64,000 nt of DNA from Shewanella seohaensis (GTDB lineage: Bacteria; Pseudomonadota; Gammaproteobacteria; Enterobacterales; Shewanellaceae): NCBI RefSeq assembly GCF_025449215.1, contig NZ_CP104900.1, positions 3,782,001 to 3,846,000 of the forward strand. Direction: 5' to 3'. The notes under the pieces were generated by a model. That model did not search any database. It was given only the letters and a program-made list of their open reading frames with translations, and had not been told where the DNA came from. Position numbers and translations under genes: made by a program. Below, piece by piece: positions 1 through 10,146 of the stretch (the first letter of the stretch is position 1; the number at the start of each line of letters is the position of its first letter).

Positions 1-2863
1 GTACCAATCATGTGGCAAGGGACGCCTGCTTGGGCGAATTGCGCAGCGATAAGCTCGGCATCAGCGCGGCTCACTTGCAGTACGCCACCGAGTTCTTCAT
101 TGAATAGACGTTCAACGTCAGTACCTTGCAGTGCACTTAAGTCGATAGCAAGACCCGTGTTACCCGCAAAGGCCATTTCCACTAACGTTGTGAATAAACC
201 ACCGTCACTGCGATCGTGGTATGCAATAACCGACTTCTTCGCCACCAGCTTTTGCATGGTTTCGAAGAAACCACGTAACAGAGCTGCATCGTCTAAGTCA
301 GGCGCGATATCGCCTAACTCACCGTAAACCTGAGCCAAACAAGAACCGCCTAAACGATTTTTGCCAGCGCCTAAGTCGACTAATAACAGCGAGGTTTCAC
401 CTTTATCACTGCGAAGTTCAGGCGTTACCGTGTTACGGATATCCTGCACCACACCGAAGGCAGAAATGACCAGTGACATAGGTGCCGTCACGGTTTTGTT
501 CGCGCCGTCTTGCTGCCATGCGGTTTTCATCGACATGGAGTCTTTACCGACAGGAATGGTCAGGCTCAGTTCTGGACACAGCTCTTCACCCACGGCCTTA
601 ACCGCTTCATAAAGACCCGCATCTTCGCCAGGGTGACCCGCGGCAGACATCCAGTTAGCCGACAGTTTGATACGTTTGAACGAACCAATATCCGCACCCG
701 CGATGTTCATAATCGATTCGGCCACCGCCATACGGGCAGAGGCGCCAAAATCGAGCAGTGCCAGCGGCGTACGTTCACCCATAGACATGGCTTCACCGGC
801 ATAGGTATCAAAGCTTGCCGCCGTTACTGCACAATCAGCCACGGGGACTTGCCATGGGCCAACCATTTGATCACGGTTCACTAGGCCCGTTACCGTGCGG
901 TCACCAATGGTGATAAGGAAAGTTTTGTCCGCCACGGTTGGCAGGCTAAGAATACGTTTAACCGCTTCTTTCACATCGATGTTGCTTTGCTCAAGTGCAG
1001 GTGAAACTGCCTTAGCTGATACCACATTACGGCTCATCTTAGGTGCTTTACCTAATAACACCTCGAGTGGTAAATCGATAGGATTGTTATCGAAATGGCT
1101 GTCGGCTAGGGTTAAATGCTGCTCTTGCGTCGCCTCGCCCACTACCGCAAACGGTGCGCGCTCACGCTCACAAATCGCCGTAAATAACGGCAGGTCTTCG
1201 GCAGCAACCGAAAGCACATAACGTTCCTGCGATTCGTTACACCAAATCTCCAGCGGGCTCATGCCAGGCTCGTCCGATGGCACGTTGCGCAGATTGAAGA
1301 TACCACCACGGCCACCATCGTTAACTAACTCTGGGAAAGCGTTAGATAAACCACCCGCGCCCACGTCGTGGATAAATTGGATTGGGTTTTTATCGCCTAA
1401 TTGCCAGCAGCGGTCGATCACTTCCTGACAGCGACGCTCCATTTCTGGGTTTTCGCGCTGTACCGACGCAAAGTCTAAATCTTCGCTCGATTGACCCGAC
1501 GCCATAGAAGATGCCGCGCCGCCGCCCAGACCGATATTCATCGCAGGGCCACCGAGTACGATCAGCTTAGCACCGACGGTGATTTCGCCTTTTTGTACAT
1601 GCTCTTCGCGGATGTTACCTAAACCACCGGCTAACATGATGGGCTTGTGATAACCACGGACTTCTACGCCGTTGTGGCTCGAGACTTCTTGCTCATAGGT
1701 ACGGAAGTAACCTAACAGGGCTGGACGACCAAACTCGTTGTTAAACGCCGCGCCGCCAAGTGGGCCTTCGGTCATGATATCCAGCGCGCTGACGATACGC
1801 TCAGGCTTACCGTAGTTGCCTTCCCATGGTTGAACAAAACCTGGAATTTTTAAATTCGATACGCTAAAGCCAGTTAAACCCGCTTTAGGTTTAGAGCCAC
1901 GACCGGTTGCACCTTCGTCGCGGATCTCACCACCTGACCCTGTCGCCGCACCTGGATATGGGCTGATTGCTGTAGGATGGTTGTGGGTTTCCACTTTCAT
2001 CAGTACGTGCATTGGTTCAGTGTGATAGCTGTAAACACCGTTTGGATCGGGGAAGAAACGTCCCGCAACCGAACCTTCCATCACAGCGGCGTTATCTTTA
2101 TAGGCAGATAACACGTGGTCTGGTGTGGTTTCAAAGGTGTTTTTAATCATCTTGAACAGAGACTTAGGCTGCGCCTCGCCATCAATTGTCCAATCAGCGT
2201 TAAAAATCTTGTGACGGCAGTGCTCAGAGTTGGCCTGAGCAAACATCATCAGTTCAATATCGTTTGGATTGCGGTTCAAACGCACAAAGTTTTCGACTAG
2301 ATAATCGATTTCATCTTCGGCGAGCGCCAGACCCATTTCGACGTTGGCCACTTCAAGGGCACGGCGACCTTCAGCCAACACGTTCACACTCTTGAAAGGC
2401 GCAGGTTCAGTGCGCTTAAACAGCACATCGGCCTTAGCAAAATCGTCCAGAACCACTTCAACCATACGGTCGTGCAGTAACCCTTTGAGGGTTTGTTGCT
2501 GCTCGACAGTCAAAGTGTCTGACTCCACATAATAGGCAACACCACGCTCTAAGCGCTTCACTTTACCTAAACCACAATTGTGGGCGATATCAGTGGCTTT
2601 AGAAGACCATGGGGAAATTGTGCCGGGGCGGGGAGTAACAAACAGGAGTGAACCTTGGGGGTATGGGCTTCGATAGCTGGTCCATAGGTGAGAATTTTTT
2701 CAAGTTGCTCGCGCTCATTGGTCTCAAGCAACTCGCTCAAATCCGCTAAATGAACATACTCAGCATAGATTTGGCGTACCGGAAGCGCAGCGTTTACGCA
2801 GGCCTCCATTAGCTTTTGCACTCTAAACGTCGAGAGTGCTGGGGCTCCGCGGATGATCTCCAT
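1..2863 (-). CDS. purL: Phosphoribosylformylglycinamidine synthase, 3' end cut by window edge, one frame break
   Basis: Large FGAM synthase of de novo purine synthesis: converts FGAR to FGAM with glutamine and ATP in the cytoplasm. About 955 of the roughly 1290 residues expected for the proteobacterial form are present; the C-terminal glutaminase part lies off the left edge. The N-terminus ([18 protein letters not shown]) and internal stretches such as [18 protein letters not shown] are typical PurL. The frame changes at the C run on the coding strand (2657-2661): reading on gives a nonsense tail, while one extra C gives [16 protein letters not shown] and continuous PurL. The start is ATG 2863 after AAGGTG; a GTG one codon earlier is possible. 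The divergent neighbour is mltF. The break is probably a sequencing error, because guaB of the same pathway is also broken. Confidence 0.93.
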
Positions 2864-3142
2864 CACGTCAATTCACCTTATATTTATAATTGCAGGGGTC
2901 AGAGATGGCGCTATTATAAGGAAATGTCTGTCACAAATCACCTGTGACCTTACGTAAAACAGTGTTTCCTATTAAGATAAAAAGCGGCCCTTTTCCCCTC
3001 CTTCGTATTCCATGCGGTACGATTTTTTTACGTAATTGGCGACAAACGGATATAATCACAGCAATGTCAGCCAGTTTATCCTTGTTACCTCACTGACCTT
3101 CTACTGTTCATCATTTTGATTTTATTTAATAAAGTGTGTTTA

Positions 3143-4578
3143 ATGACTCGATTTCTGTTCGCGATTATCTTAGGTTTCTTACTGACGGCGTGTCAGCAAG
3201 TGACCGTGGAAGAAACAGAATATGTCCCCCATAAACTCACCGAATTAAGGGTCGGCACCCTTTATGGCCCGCAAATTTATATGACCTCAGGCCAAGGCAA
3301 CAGCGGCTTCGATTACGATATGGCGGTGCTGTTTGCCGAGTATCTCGATGTGCCCTTAAAAATGGTGCCCTACACCAACCGCGCCGAACTCTATGAAGCA
3401 TTGAAAAAAAACGAGATTGATATCATTGCCGCCGGTATGACAGAAACTCCTGCGCGGCGTGAACAATTCCGTTTAGGCCCGCCGCTGTATCGCGTCAATC
3501 AAGTACTGGTTTACCGTGAAGGCATGCCAACACCCAAAGATATCACAGATTTAAAAGGCAAAATTACCGTCATTGCCGACTCTTCTTTTGTGGAAACCTT
3601 GACGCAATTACAGAAGCGCCATCCGACGCTGGTGTGGGATCAAGTCACAGATAAAGACAGCGAAGAGCTGCTAGCGATGATCGCCAACAAGGAAATCGAC
3701 TACACCATCGCCGACTCGAGCAGCGTGCAGATTAACCGCCGTTATTTACCGGATCTACGTTCAGGGCTCGTGCTAGAAGAAAAGCTTGATGTGGTTTGGT
3801 TATTGCCCCCACACACAGTGACGGCTTGATGAGTCAGTTATTGGCATTTTGGCACCAAGAAAAACTTGCTGGCACACTCGATCATTTAAACGAAAAGTAC
3901 TTTGGTCACGTTAAGCGTTTCGACTATATCGATACCCGCGCCTTCCTACGGGCCATCGAAACCGTGCTGCCTCGTTATCGTCAGCTTTTCGAAACCCACG
4001 CCGGCGACTTAGATTGGCGAAAATTAGCGGCGACCAGTTATCAAGAATCCCATTGGAATCCTAATGCCCGCTCGCCGACAGGGGTGCGCGGCATGATGAT
4101 GCTCACGCAGCCCACCGCCAAAGAAATTGGCATTACGAACCGCCTCGATGCGGAAGAGAGTATTCGCGGCGGCGCCGCTTATTTACGGGATATGATCAAC
4201 CGTCTGCCCGAGTCTATCCCCGAGAGTCAACGCATGTGGTTTGCGCTGGCCTCTTACAATATCGGTTATGCCCATGTGGAAGATGCGCGTAAACTCGCCG
4301 AATCTATGGAGCTTAATCCCAACGCCTGGCGCGATCTTAAAAAGGTATTGCCACTGCTGCAAAAGCGTAAATATTACCAGAAGACCCGCTATGGCTATGC
4401 CCGTGGTAGCGAAGCCGTTCATTACGTCGACAGCATTCGCCGCTATTACGACACCTTAGTCTGGGTCGATAATCAATCTAAACAACAAAATAGCGATGAG
4501 GAAGAGCCGAGCGACCTCGCCTCGGAAGATGGCCCAGCGCCAGTGCCCGGCACCCTCAGTCCAGATAAGCCGAAATAG
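3143..4578 (+). CDS. mltF: Membrane-bound lytic murein transglycosylase F, one frame break
   Basis: Lipoprotein that cleaves peptidoglycan glycan strands, giving anhydromuropeptides, at the outer membrane. The corrected length is about 478 aa, near the family size. The order is: lipoprotein signal ending LLTAC (Cys near residue 17), a periplasmic solute-binding-like domain to about residue 230, then a lysozyme-like SLT domain with the catalytic Glu in SYQESHWNP and the following GVRGMMMLT. The ATG at 3143 is preferred over 3116 because it puts the lipobox at the right distance. The frame changes at the C5 run 3806-3810; six C would give [18 protein letters not shown] and join both halves. It is divergent from purL, with a region of about 280 bp between them. 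Confidence 0.92.
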
Positions 4579-4872
4579 CCCTAACCGCTTCCCCCTCAAT
4601 CACTTGACTTGCGCCGCAGCCTTGCTTTTTGCGGCTATCAAACCACGATTTTAATCTTTGATTAAGCCAACACAGGCTAAAGTGAGTTCGCTTTGAGCTA
4701 AAAACGCTGCTTTATAGAGCAGATGCATCGAGGGGGATTGCCGCCTGAGATCTCTGCTGATACTGTCATAGTGACAGATCAATATAATAAACATTGCGCG
4801 TTAACCCATAGCCGTTAACCAAAGCAAAATAGCCTTAACCTAGACAATAACAAGATTGAAAACGGGGTCTAT
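4579..4872. other. Intergenic region mltF to small ORF, with a short dyad
   Basis: No long ORF. The only clear structure is the perfect dyad CTGTCA-TAG-TGACAG at 4764-4778, about 95 bases before the small basic ORF. It could be an operator or a chance palindrome. No T-tract follows it. Confidence 0.3.
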
Positions 4873-4992
4873 ATGAGAAGAAAAACCATCAATAACAGCG
4901 CATCACGCCGTCGCACCACACTGAAAATTCGCCATCGCCGGGTGCTCAATCGCCACAAACTGTTTTTTACGTTTCTCCAAGCCCAAGACTAA
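4873..4992 (+). CDS. Possible 39-residue highly basic peptide
   Basis: ATG AGA AGA AAA opens a short frame ending at TAA 4992. About a third of its residues are Arg, Lys or His (for example RRKTINNSASRRRTTLKIRH). I do not recognise a family. No strong ribosome binding site is visible (GGGG lies 8-9 bases upstream). It lies between mltF and tadA, convergent with tadA. It could be a real small nucleic-acid-binding or ribosome-associated peptide, or a chance ORF; only the composition and the position after a plausible promoter region support it. Confidence 0.3.
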   Translation: MRRKTINNSASRRRTTLKIRHRRVLNRHKLFFTFLQAQD

Positions 4993-5016
4993 CGCTTAAG
5001 CGAGTCCCCAAACTCC

Positions 5017-5694
<678 letters not shown>

Positions 5695-5744
5695 TTAAGG
5701 ATTCTCTTTAATCAACAATGTGGGCAATTATACCCATAACCAAT

Positions 5745-5769
5745 AAAAAAGGCGCACTTGGCGCCTTTT
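5745..5769. terminator. Bidirectional rho-independent terminator upstream of tadA
   Basis: A six-A run, GGCGC stem, ACTTG loop, GCGCC stem and TTTT. In the island-free arrangement this would end guaA transcription before tadA. It marks the left limit of unaltered core sequence. Confidence 0.7.
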
Positions 5770-5789
5770 CGTTAATGCATCATGTCATC

Positions 5790-5974
5790 AAGACAAAGAA
5801 TTTTCCTTCCCGATTATCAATAGAGAAATAAATTAATTATAAAACAACACCTTGAAGAAAAATTCAATCAAAAAACATGAAAAATGCCATGAATCGTAAA
5901 AACGCTCAAAATGTCGGATTAGCCTCTTCAGATAGCAGACTCACCCGCATTACCATCACAAACATCCAGCTCAC
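5790..5974. other. AT-rich left flank of the island
   Basis: A and T dominate, with no plausible coding frame. It follows the terminator before tadA and precedes the decayed coding remnant. No copy of the guaA 3' end (expected if a site-specific att repeat remained) was found by eye. Confidence 0.35.
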
Positions 5975-6505
5975 CTAGGAGGCCTCGGGCGGCTTTTACA
6001 AAGCATCTTTCGCCAAGAGCTACATGCTGAGACGCCCCAGACACGCTAAACACCATTTCAGTGTTCACGACAGCAGCAGTCACAGTATTTCCTACAAGGT
6101 GTTCGACTCGCCTGCGGGCTAAAACCTGTTATTTGTCACCACCACACCGATGCACTTAGTTCCGCTCGCCATTCGTGCAAGTATCGAACGGTTGGTTGCA
6201 CTTGAACCCAACTTTATGTACCAAACTCACCTCGGGCCGATGCAGTCGACGGCCGCGAATGTCCGGCTGTTACTGGCATAACTGGATTCCTCTGTCGCCA
6301 TCGCCAAACAACACGCCTTGCCCGCTTGAAGGTCGTCACCAGTGCATTGCAGCAGCCATGCTCGAGTGGCTGACAGCACAACTGGCAACCATCAACCCGG
6401 TGGCAGACCTGCAACAGGCCCGCGCCAGGCTGGCAACAGATGCCGACTTCAACACCCAGGGGCTGAAAGTCAAGCTAGACAAATCTACTCTGAATCTATT
6501 AAAGT
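5975..6505 (+). pseudogene. Decayed coding remnant of unknown family
   Basis: Two plus-strand stretches read like protein but are interrupted. One frame gives MHLVPLAIRASIERLV from 6150, after an in-frame stop near 6120, and ends at TAA near 6280. A second frame from about 6259 gives AAAMLEWLTAQLATINPV and QARARLATDADFNT and runs into the 3' end of the convergent radical SAM gene. Base use resembles the island more than the AT-rich flank. I recognise no family. It looks like the broken end of a gene from an earlier insertion, though some breaks may be sequencing errors. Confidence 0.35.
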
Positions 6506-7087
6506 CCCGAAAAAGCCGCTGTCCGGGTAACCAAGAACTCTGATAGCTGCATTTTCATCAATAATTACTTCGACCTCGTTAGCGTCTTCTGGCGGCTCCA
6601 GAGGAATTCTGCCCCCCACCAGGTAAATTAATTCCTGATTTGACGAGCCCCTCCAACGAAGATTCGTATTCCTTAAAGAAGAAGAGTAGCGACCGGTTAT
6701 CATCAAGTCACAATTTTCTCTGAGCAATGCCCAATCCTTGCGCTTTACTAGCTCACTATACGTAAAACCGGTATATAAAACCGTCGAGCAGCACGAGGAG
6801 CGCCTAATAGAACTTAATAACCAACGTGTGTTTTGTGCCTGTTGTAGAGGCTCACCTCCAAGTAGGGTTATGCCATCAATATCCCTATATTGAAGAATTT
6901 CATCCAATAATTGCTCCCGATGTATCAATTGTTCAGGCTCAAATGACCACATCTGCTGATTCCAGCATCCTTCACAAGCTAACGAACAACCCTGAAGCCA
7001 AATAACGTAACGTTTACCAGGGCCATATATATGGCTTTCTGGTTCAATATGCGCAACGTTAAAGTACTCATCATAGTCCTGTCGCAT
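6485..7087 (-). CDS. Radical SAM single-cluster protein, NrdG/PFL-activase type
   Basis: 200 aa. Residues about 30-40 carry WLQGCSLACEGCWN, the CX3CX2C ligand set for a SAM-binding 4Fe-4S cluster, followed by LLGGEPL, the glycine-rich SAM contact. Size and layout match the short activases of glycyl radical enzymes such as NrdG. No class III ribonucleotide reductase or other glycyl radical enzyme is in the operon, so the substrate is unknown. It is the last gene of the island operon and starts just after the Ycf35-like gene stops. It could generate a radical on a partner in the operon or modify a nucleotide or peptide; both are inference. The annotation NrdG would be misleading here. Confidence 0.85.
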   Translation of the reverse strand: MRQDYDEYFNVAHIEPESHIYGPGKRYVIWLQGCSLACEGCWNQQMWSFEPEQLIHREQLLDEILQYRDIDGITLLGGEPLQQAQNTRWLLSSIRRSSCCSTVLYTGFTYSELVKRKDWALLRENCDLMITGRYSSSLRNTNLRWRGSSNQELIYLVGGRIPLEPPEDANEVEVIIDENAAIRVLGYPDSGFFGTLIDSE

Positions 7088-7089
7088 AG

Positions 7090-7595
7090 CTACACCATAC
7101 GGGTTAGTATTAACAGAATCTGGCCTTTGCTGTTGGTAGTTTCCTTAACGGAGTAACCCTGGGCTTTGGCCTTGGCAATGGCTTGCTGGCGAGTAGTTTC
7201 AACCCTCGCTTTACGTTCTTCCTCAAGGCGGATTCGTTCCTGCTCAGCCAGTTTTTCCAGATGCATTCCATAAGCAGATTCATAAGCACCGCTAACATCA
7301 TTCAGGAATTTTGAAACCTTGGTATAACCCTTTTCCGAATAGCGACCGACGGTAAGTGCAGTATACTCATCTGAATCATGCATCATCACCCAGCGATCTC
7401 GCTCAAACCGAAACAGCTGTCGGCCGTTGTAATCACTCCGATTGGTTAGAATATCCCCAACCTTAAGTCGATTACGCTGAACCAGGCCAACCTCATTCGA
7501 AGTGACTTTTTTGGTTCTGCTCCAACGGCCAGCAGTGCTTCGATCAGTACTTCTTCTATCACGAAGGGCGTAGCTGTCTTAATTACTGCACTCAT
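7090..7595 (-). CDS. Ycf35/DUF1257-like protein, one frame break
   Basis: Corrected length is about 168 aa. The start overlaps the previous stop (TGATG at 7595). The first 28 residues (MSAVIKTATPFVIEEVLIEA) are followed, after one added A, by VTSNEVGLVQRNRLKVGD, then TNRSDYNGRQLFRFERD, a Lys/Glu/Arg-rich helix, and a C-terminal AQGYSVKETTNSKGQI segment. I assign DUF1257 (plastid ycf35) from this layout and from its DUF2997 and Ycf46 neighbours; this is recall, not a search. The frame changes at the six-A run on the coding strand (7507-7512), which also reads A AAA AAG in the zero frame. Molecular function is unknown in the family. Confidence 0.65.
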
Positions 7596-7803
7596 CAGGA
7601 TTTCCCCTTGAGCGACTGAACCCGAGTCGTCTGTTGAGTCTGCTGTTGATGGTATTCATCGGTCTTCTTGACGCTGCTGACTAGACCTTCCAGATTGAGT
7701 AATTCATCCAGCGCCTCTAGACAGCTTTCCCCTTGAAACCACTGGTTTTAGCTGTAATCGCTCCATCGTCATCTATCGTCAGGGTAATTTTCTGTTCAGG
7801 CAT
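7595..7803 (-). CDS. DUF2997-like small protein, one frame break
   Basis: Corrected length is 69 aa. ATG 7803 lies inside the end of the upstream gene (8-base overlap) and the TGA overlaps the next ATG. It begins MPEQKITLTIDDDGAITAKT and, with one G restored at the G4 run (7729-7732 on the plus strand), continues GFKGESCLEALDEL and ends in a Gln-rich tail. The pattern of a short beta-hairpin followed by GFxGxxC(L/E) is that of DUF2997 proteins, which I recall as neighbours of DUF1257 genes. Without the correction it stops after 24 residues. Its small size suggests a partner or carrier-like protein for the Ycf35-like product; the lone Cys in GESCLEA is a noteworthy residue. Confidence 0.62.
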
Positions 7804-10146
7804 TAACAGACTCCTTATCGCATACAATTTTTGCGTTCAACCGTTCAGCATCCTGTGTGGCCAGATCAATCTGGTCATCATCGAATATCACCAGATAACG
7901 ATCCTGCTGATATTTACGCAGCTCCGTTCCTTTCGCTGGCAGTTCCTCTGTTGGCCATTGGAATTGGCTTTCAATAGCTTTATTACCGTTCAGACCGAGC
8001 TGTTTGGCAAAGGCATCGGATGCTTGTTTCGGCTGATACACAAACGATGAACCGTGCTCATTCAGTGCCTTTTCTGCTCGTTCCTGTTCAGATCTGCTGT
8101 TATCCAGTGCCTTTTTAGCTTCCTGAATATCCCGCTCGATTTTCTTCACGCCTTGCTCATGATCGGCCAGGCAGCGCTCAAAAGCGCTGTAATGCTTTTT
8201 CCAGATTTTTTCCTTGATGGATGTTTTCCAGTCGCTTGCCTGATCCACAGACATAGACTGCAGAGCCTCTCGTTTGGCTTTTATACAGGCATGACGAGCT
8301 CGTTGTGTCAATTCTTCATGTCGGGATCTGGCTTGCTGAATAGCCTCCTGTCGAGACTGCTTTTCCTGCTCATCAGCGTCTTTTGGTGCCGCCTGCGGAA
8401 TCTCAGGCAAAGATTCTGCCAGAAACTGTTCAAGCTTGAGGTCGTTGATGTCGGTGTCATTCAACTGATGATCTGTGAGCTCTTCGGCAGCCTCTACCCA
8501 GCCACTGCTGAATTTTCGCCCAACCTGAGAGGTAGCCTCGGTCTTGTTTTTTTCCAGCTGTTCAAGTGCCGATAACTTCTGTTTCAACAGCTCGTTCACC
8601 TTCGACTGAGCGGCTTTTAATGCATCACGACGCTGCTCCCAACGCTGGTTTTCTTCGGCCTTGTCCAGCTCCTGCTCAGTATCAGCACCACGCTTGCGAA
8701 TCTGATCCTGCAATGATTCCAGACGCTGACGATGTTGTTCACGTTCCGCTGGTCTTGCTGTAGTCACAGACCAATTTTTCAAGGTGTCGATTTCCTGGTT
8801 CAGGGATTTCACCGATTGTCCTTGTCCGAGCATGAATCCCTTGATAAAGCCTCTTAATTTGTCTGCGATACTGGCTTGCTGCTGATCAATTTTGGATTGG
8901 GCAATGTTTAGTACCTCAAGGCGTTGCTGCCAATCCTGTTCTGAATTTTTCCAAGCCTGATATAAAGCATCGGGCTTTGCGGACTCAGGACAGTAAGGCG
9001 GGTGTACAACCACATCATAATCAATAAAGTGGGCCAGCTGGCTACGTTGCCAGCCCGTCCCCCTGATGCCAGCTGTTCGGCTTCATCATTCAGGAAGCTG
9101 TCGATACTCTGAGTGCTGATATCCTCAAGCTCGATTTTACGAACCTTCTCAACTAGACATTCCAGATCTGGCTGATCAGCGAAACGAAGTCGCTGCTGCT
9201 CAGCGTATCCACAAATCGAAGAATCGCCTCGATACTGCCATGCTGCTTCTTCAAATGCCTGGTCGTATGCTTGACCAAGTTTCTGACTTTGCTGTGCTGA
9301 TAATTTCAAACACCAATTGGCCGCAGAGAAATCCGATTGGTCTGGCAACAACCAGTTTCCGTCCTTTGATAGCAATAAAGACGGAATCAGGTTATCGCTG
9401 AGTGCAACGCCTGTACGAGCCTGCTCTTTTATCTCACGGGATTGCGTTCCCAACAGCAGCCGCCAGCCATCGCCGGTCGCACCGAAACTAGAATGAGAGG
9501 CTGCTTGCAGGTGTTCCAGCGTATCGCCTAGGCAATCGCGTAAGGTGCCGCATAGCTGATGGGAGTGGTTGGTAACGACAGCGCCATCCGGATGCTGAAC
9601 GCTGGATTGCTGCTGGTTCTGTTGCAGGTATTCCTCATTGCTATTTTCCCAGAACAGTTTGCAGAAGCTGCGGAAACTGTCATCGATCTGCTGACGCTCC
9701 AGCAGAATTCCCCAGGCAGCTTGATCAGCAGATACCAAAGGCAGACCAGACATCAACAGCAGCCCTTGAGCCTGAGTGGTGGTGTGATCCACCAGTATCA
9801 GGGCACCTTGCTGGCTCACGCCTGTGCGAATCAGACAACGACCAGACAAGGTATCAATCGCCGCCTTGTTGGCATTTTTGTCGCCCAGCAGCAGATAAAT
9901 ACGAATGCCTTTTTCTGCCTGCTCTTTGATGGCCTGAATCAGCGATTCATCTTTTAGTTGCTGACAGGCAATCAGCAGGGTAAGGCGAGAACAACTGACG
10001 TATTTATCAATTACGTTTCGAGCATCGAACAAATCTAATGAGTCGCAGAAGTCTGCATCAGACTCCTGTTTGCTGAACAAAGCAGGCAAATGCTCATTTC
10101 GGTAATCAATTCGAAATTGTTCCTGACGAGGTACGATCCGTGTCAT
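7796..10146 (-). CDS. Degenerate PLD-like domain plus long coiled coil, one frame break
   Basis: Corrected length is about 783 aa. The first 200 residues look like a phospholipase D fold: LTLLIACQQLKDESLIQAI, EKGIRIYLLLGD, then GALILVDHTTTQAQGLLLM and AWGILLERQQIDDSF. The HxKxxxxD catalytic motif is not intact: the position of the His/Lys pair reads QGA, although VD remains. A second, weaker PLD-like half may end near residue 310. After the frame change, residues about 400-700 are Gln/Glu/Lys-rich coiled coil. The break is a G5 run on the coding strand (9059-9063); one more G joins LASGG to TGWQRSQLAHFIDYDV. The start overlaps the previous stop (TGATG, 10146). This is probably a structural or binding component rather than an active nuclease. 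Confidence 0.65.

Noticed and set aside
2941..2975. PurR operator upstream of purL (ACGTAAAACAGTGTTTCC)
   Set aside because: Only partly resembles the PurR consensus and the symmetry is poor.
6485..7087. Naming the radical SAM gene nrdG
   Set aside because: Motifs fit the family, but there is no class III reductase in the operon and the context is different.
8054..8575. Hydrophobic 173-aa plus-strand ORF that looks like a membrane protein
   Set aside because: It is the complement of the charged coiled coil in the PLD-like gene; antisense of Glu/Lys/Gln codons reads as Leu/Phe.
9040..9063. Programmed frameshift or two separate genes at the PLD/coiled-coil junction
   Set aside because: The G run is a plausible slip site, but one added G gives a smooth protein and the same pattern occurs in core genes, so one gene with a base missing is simpler.
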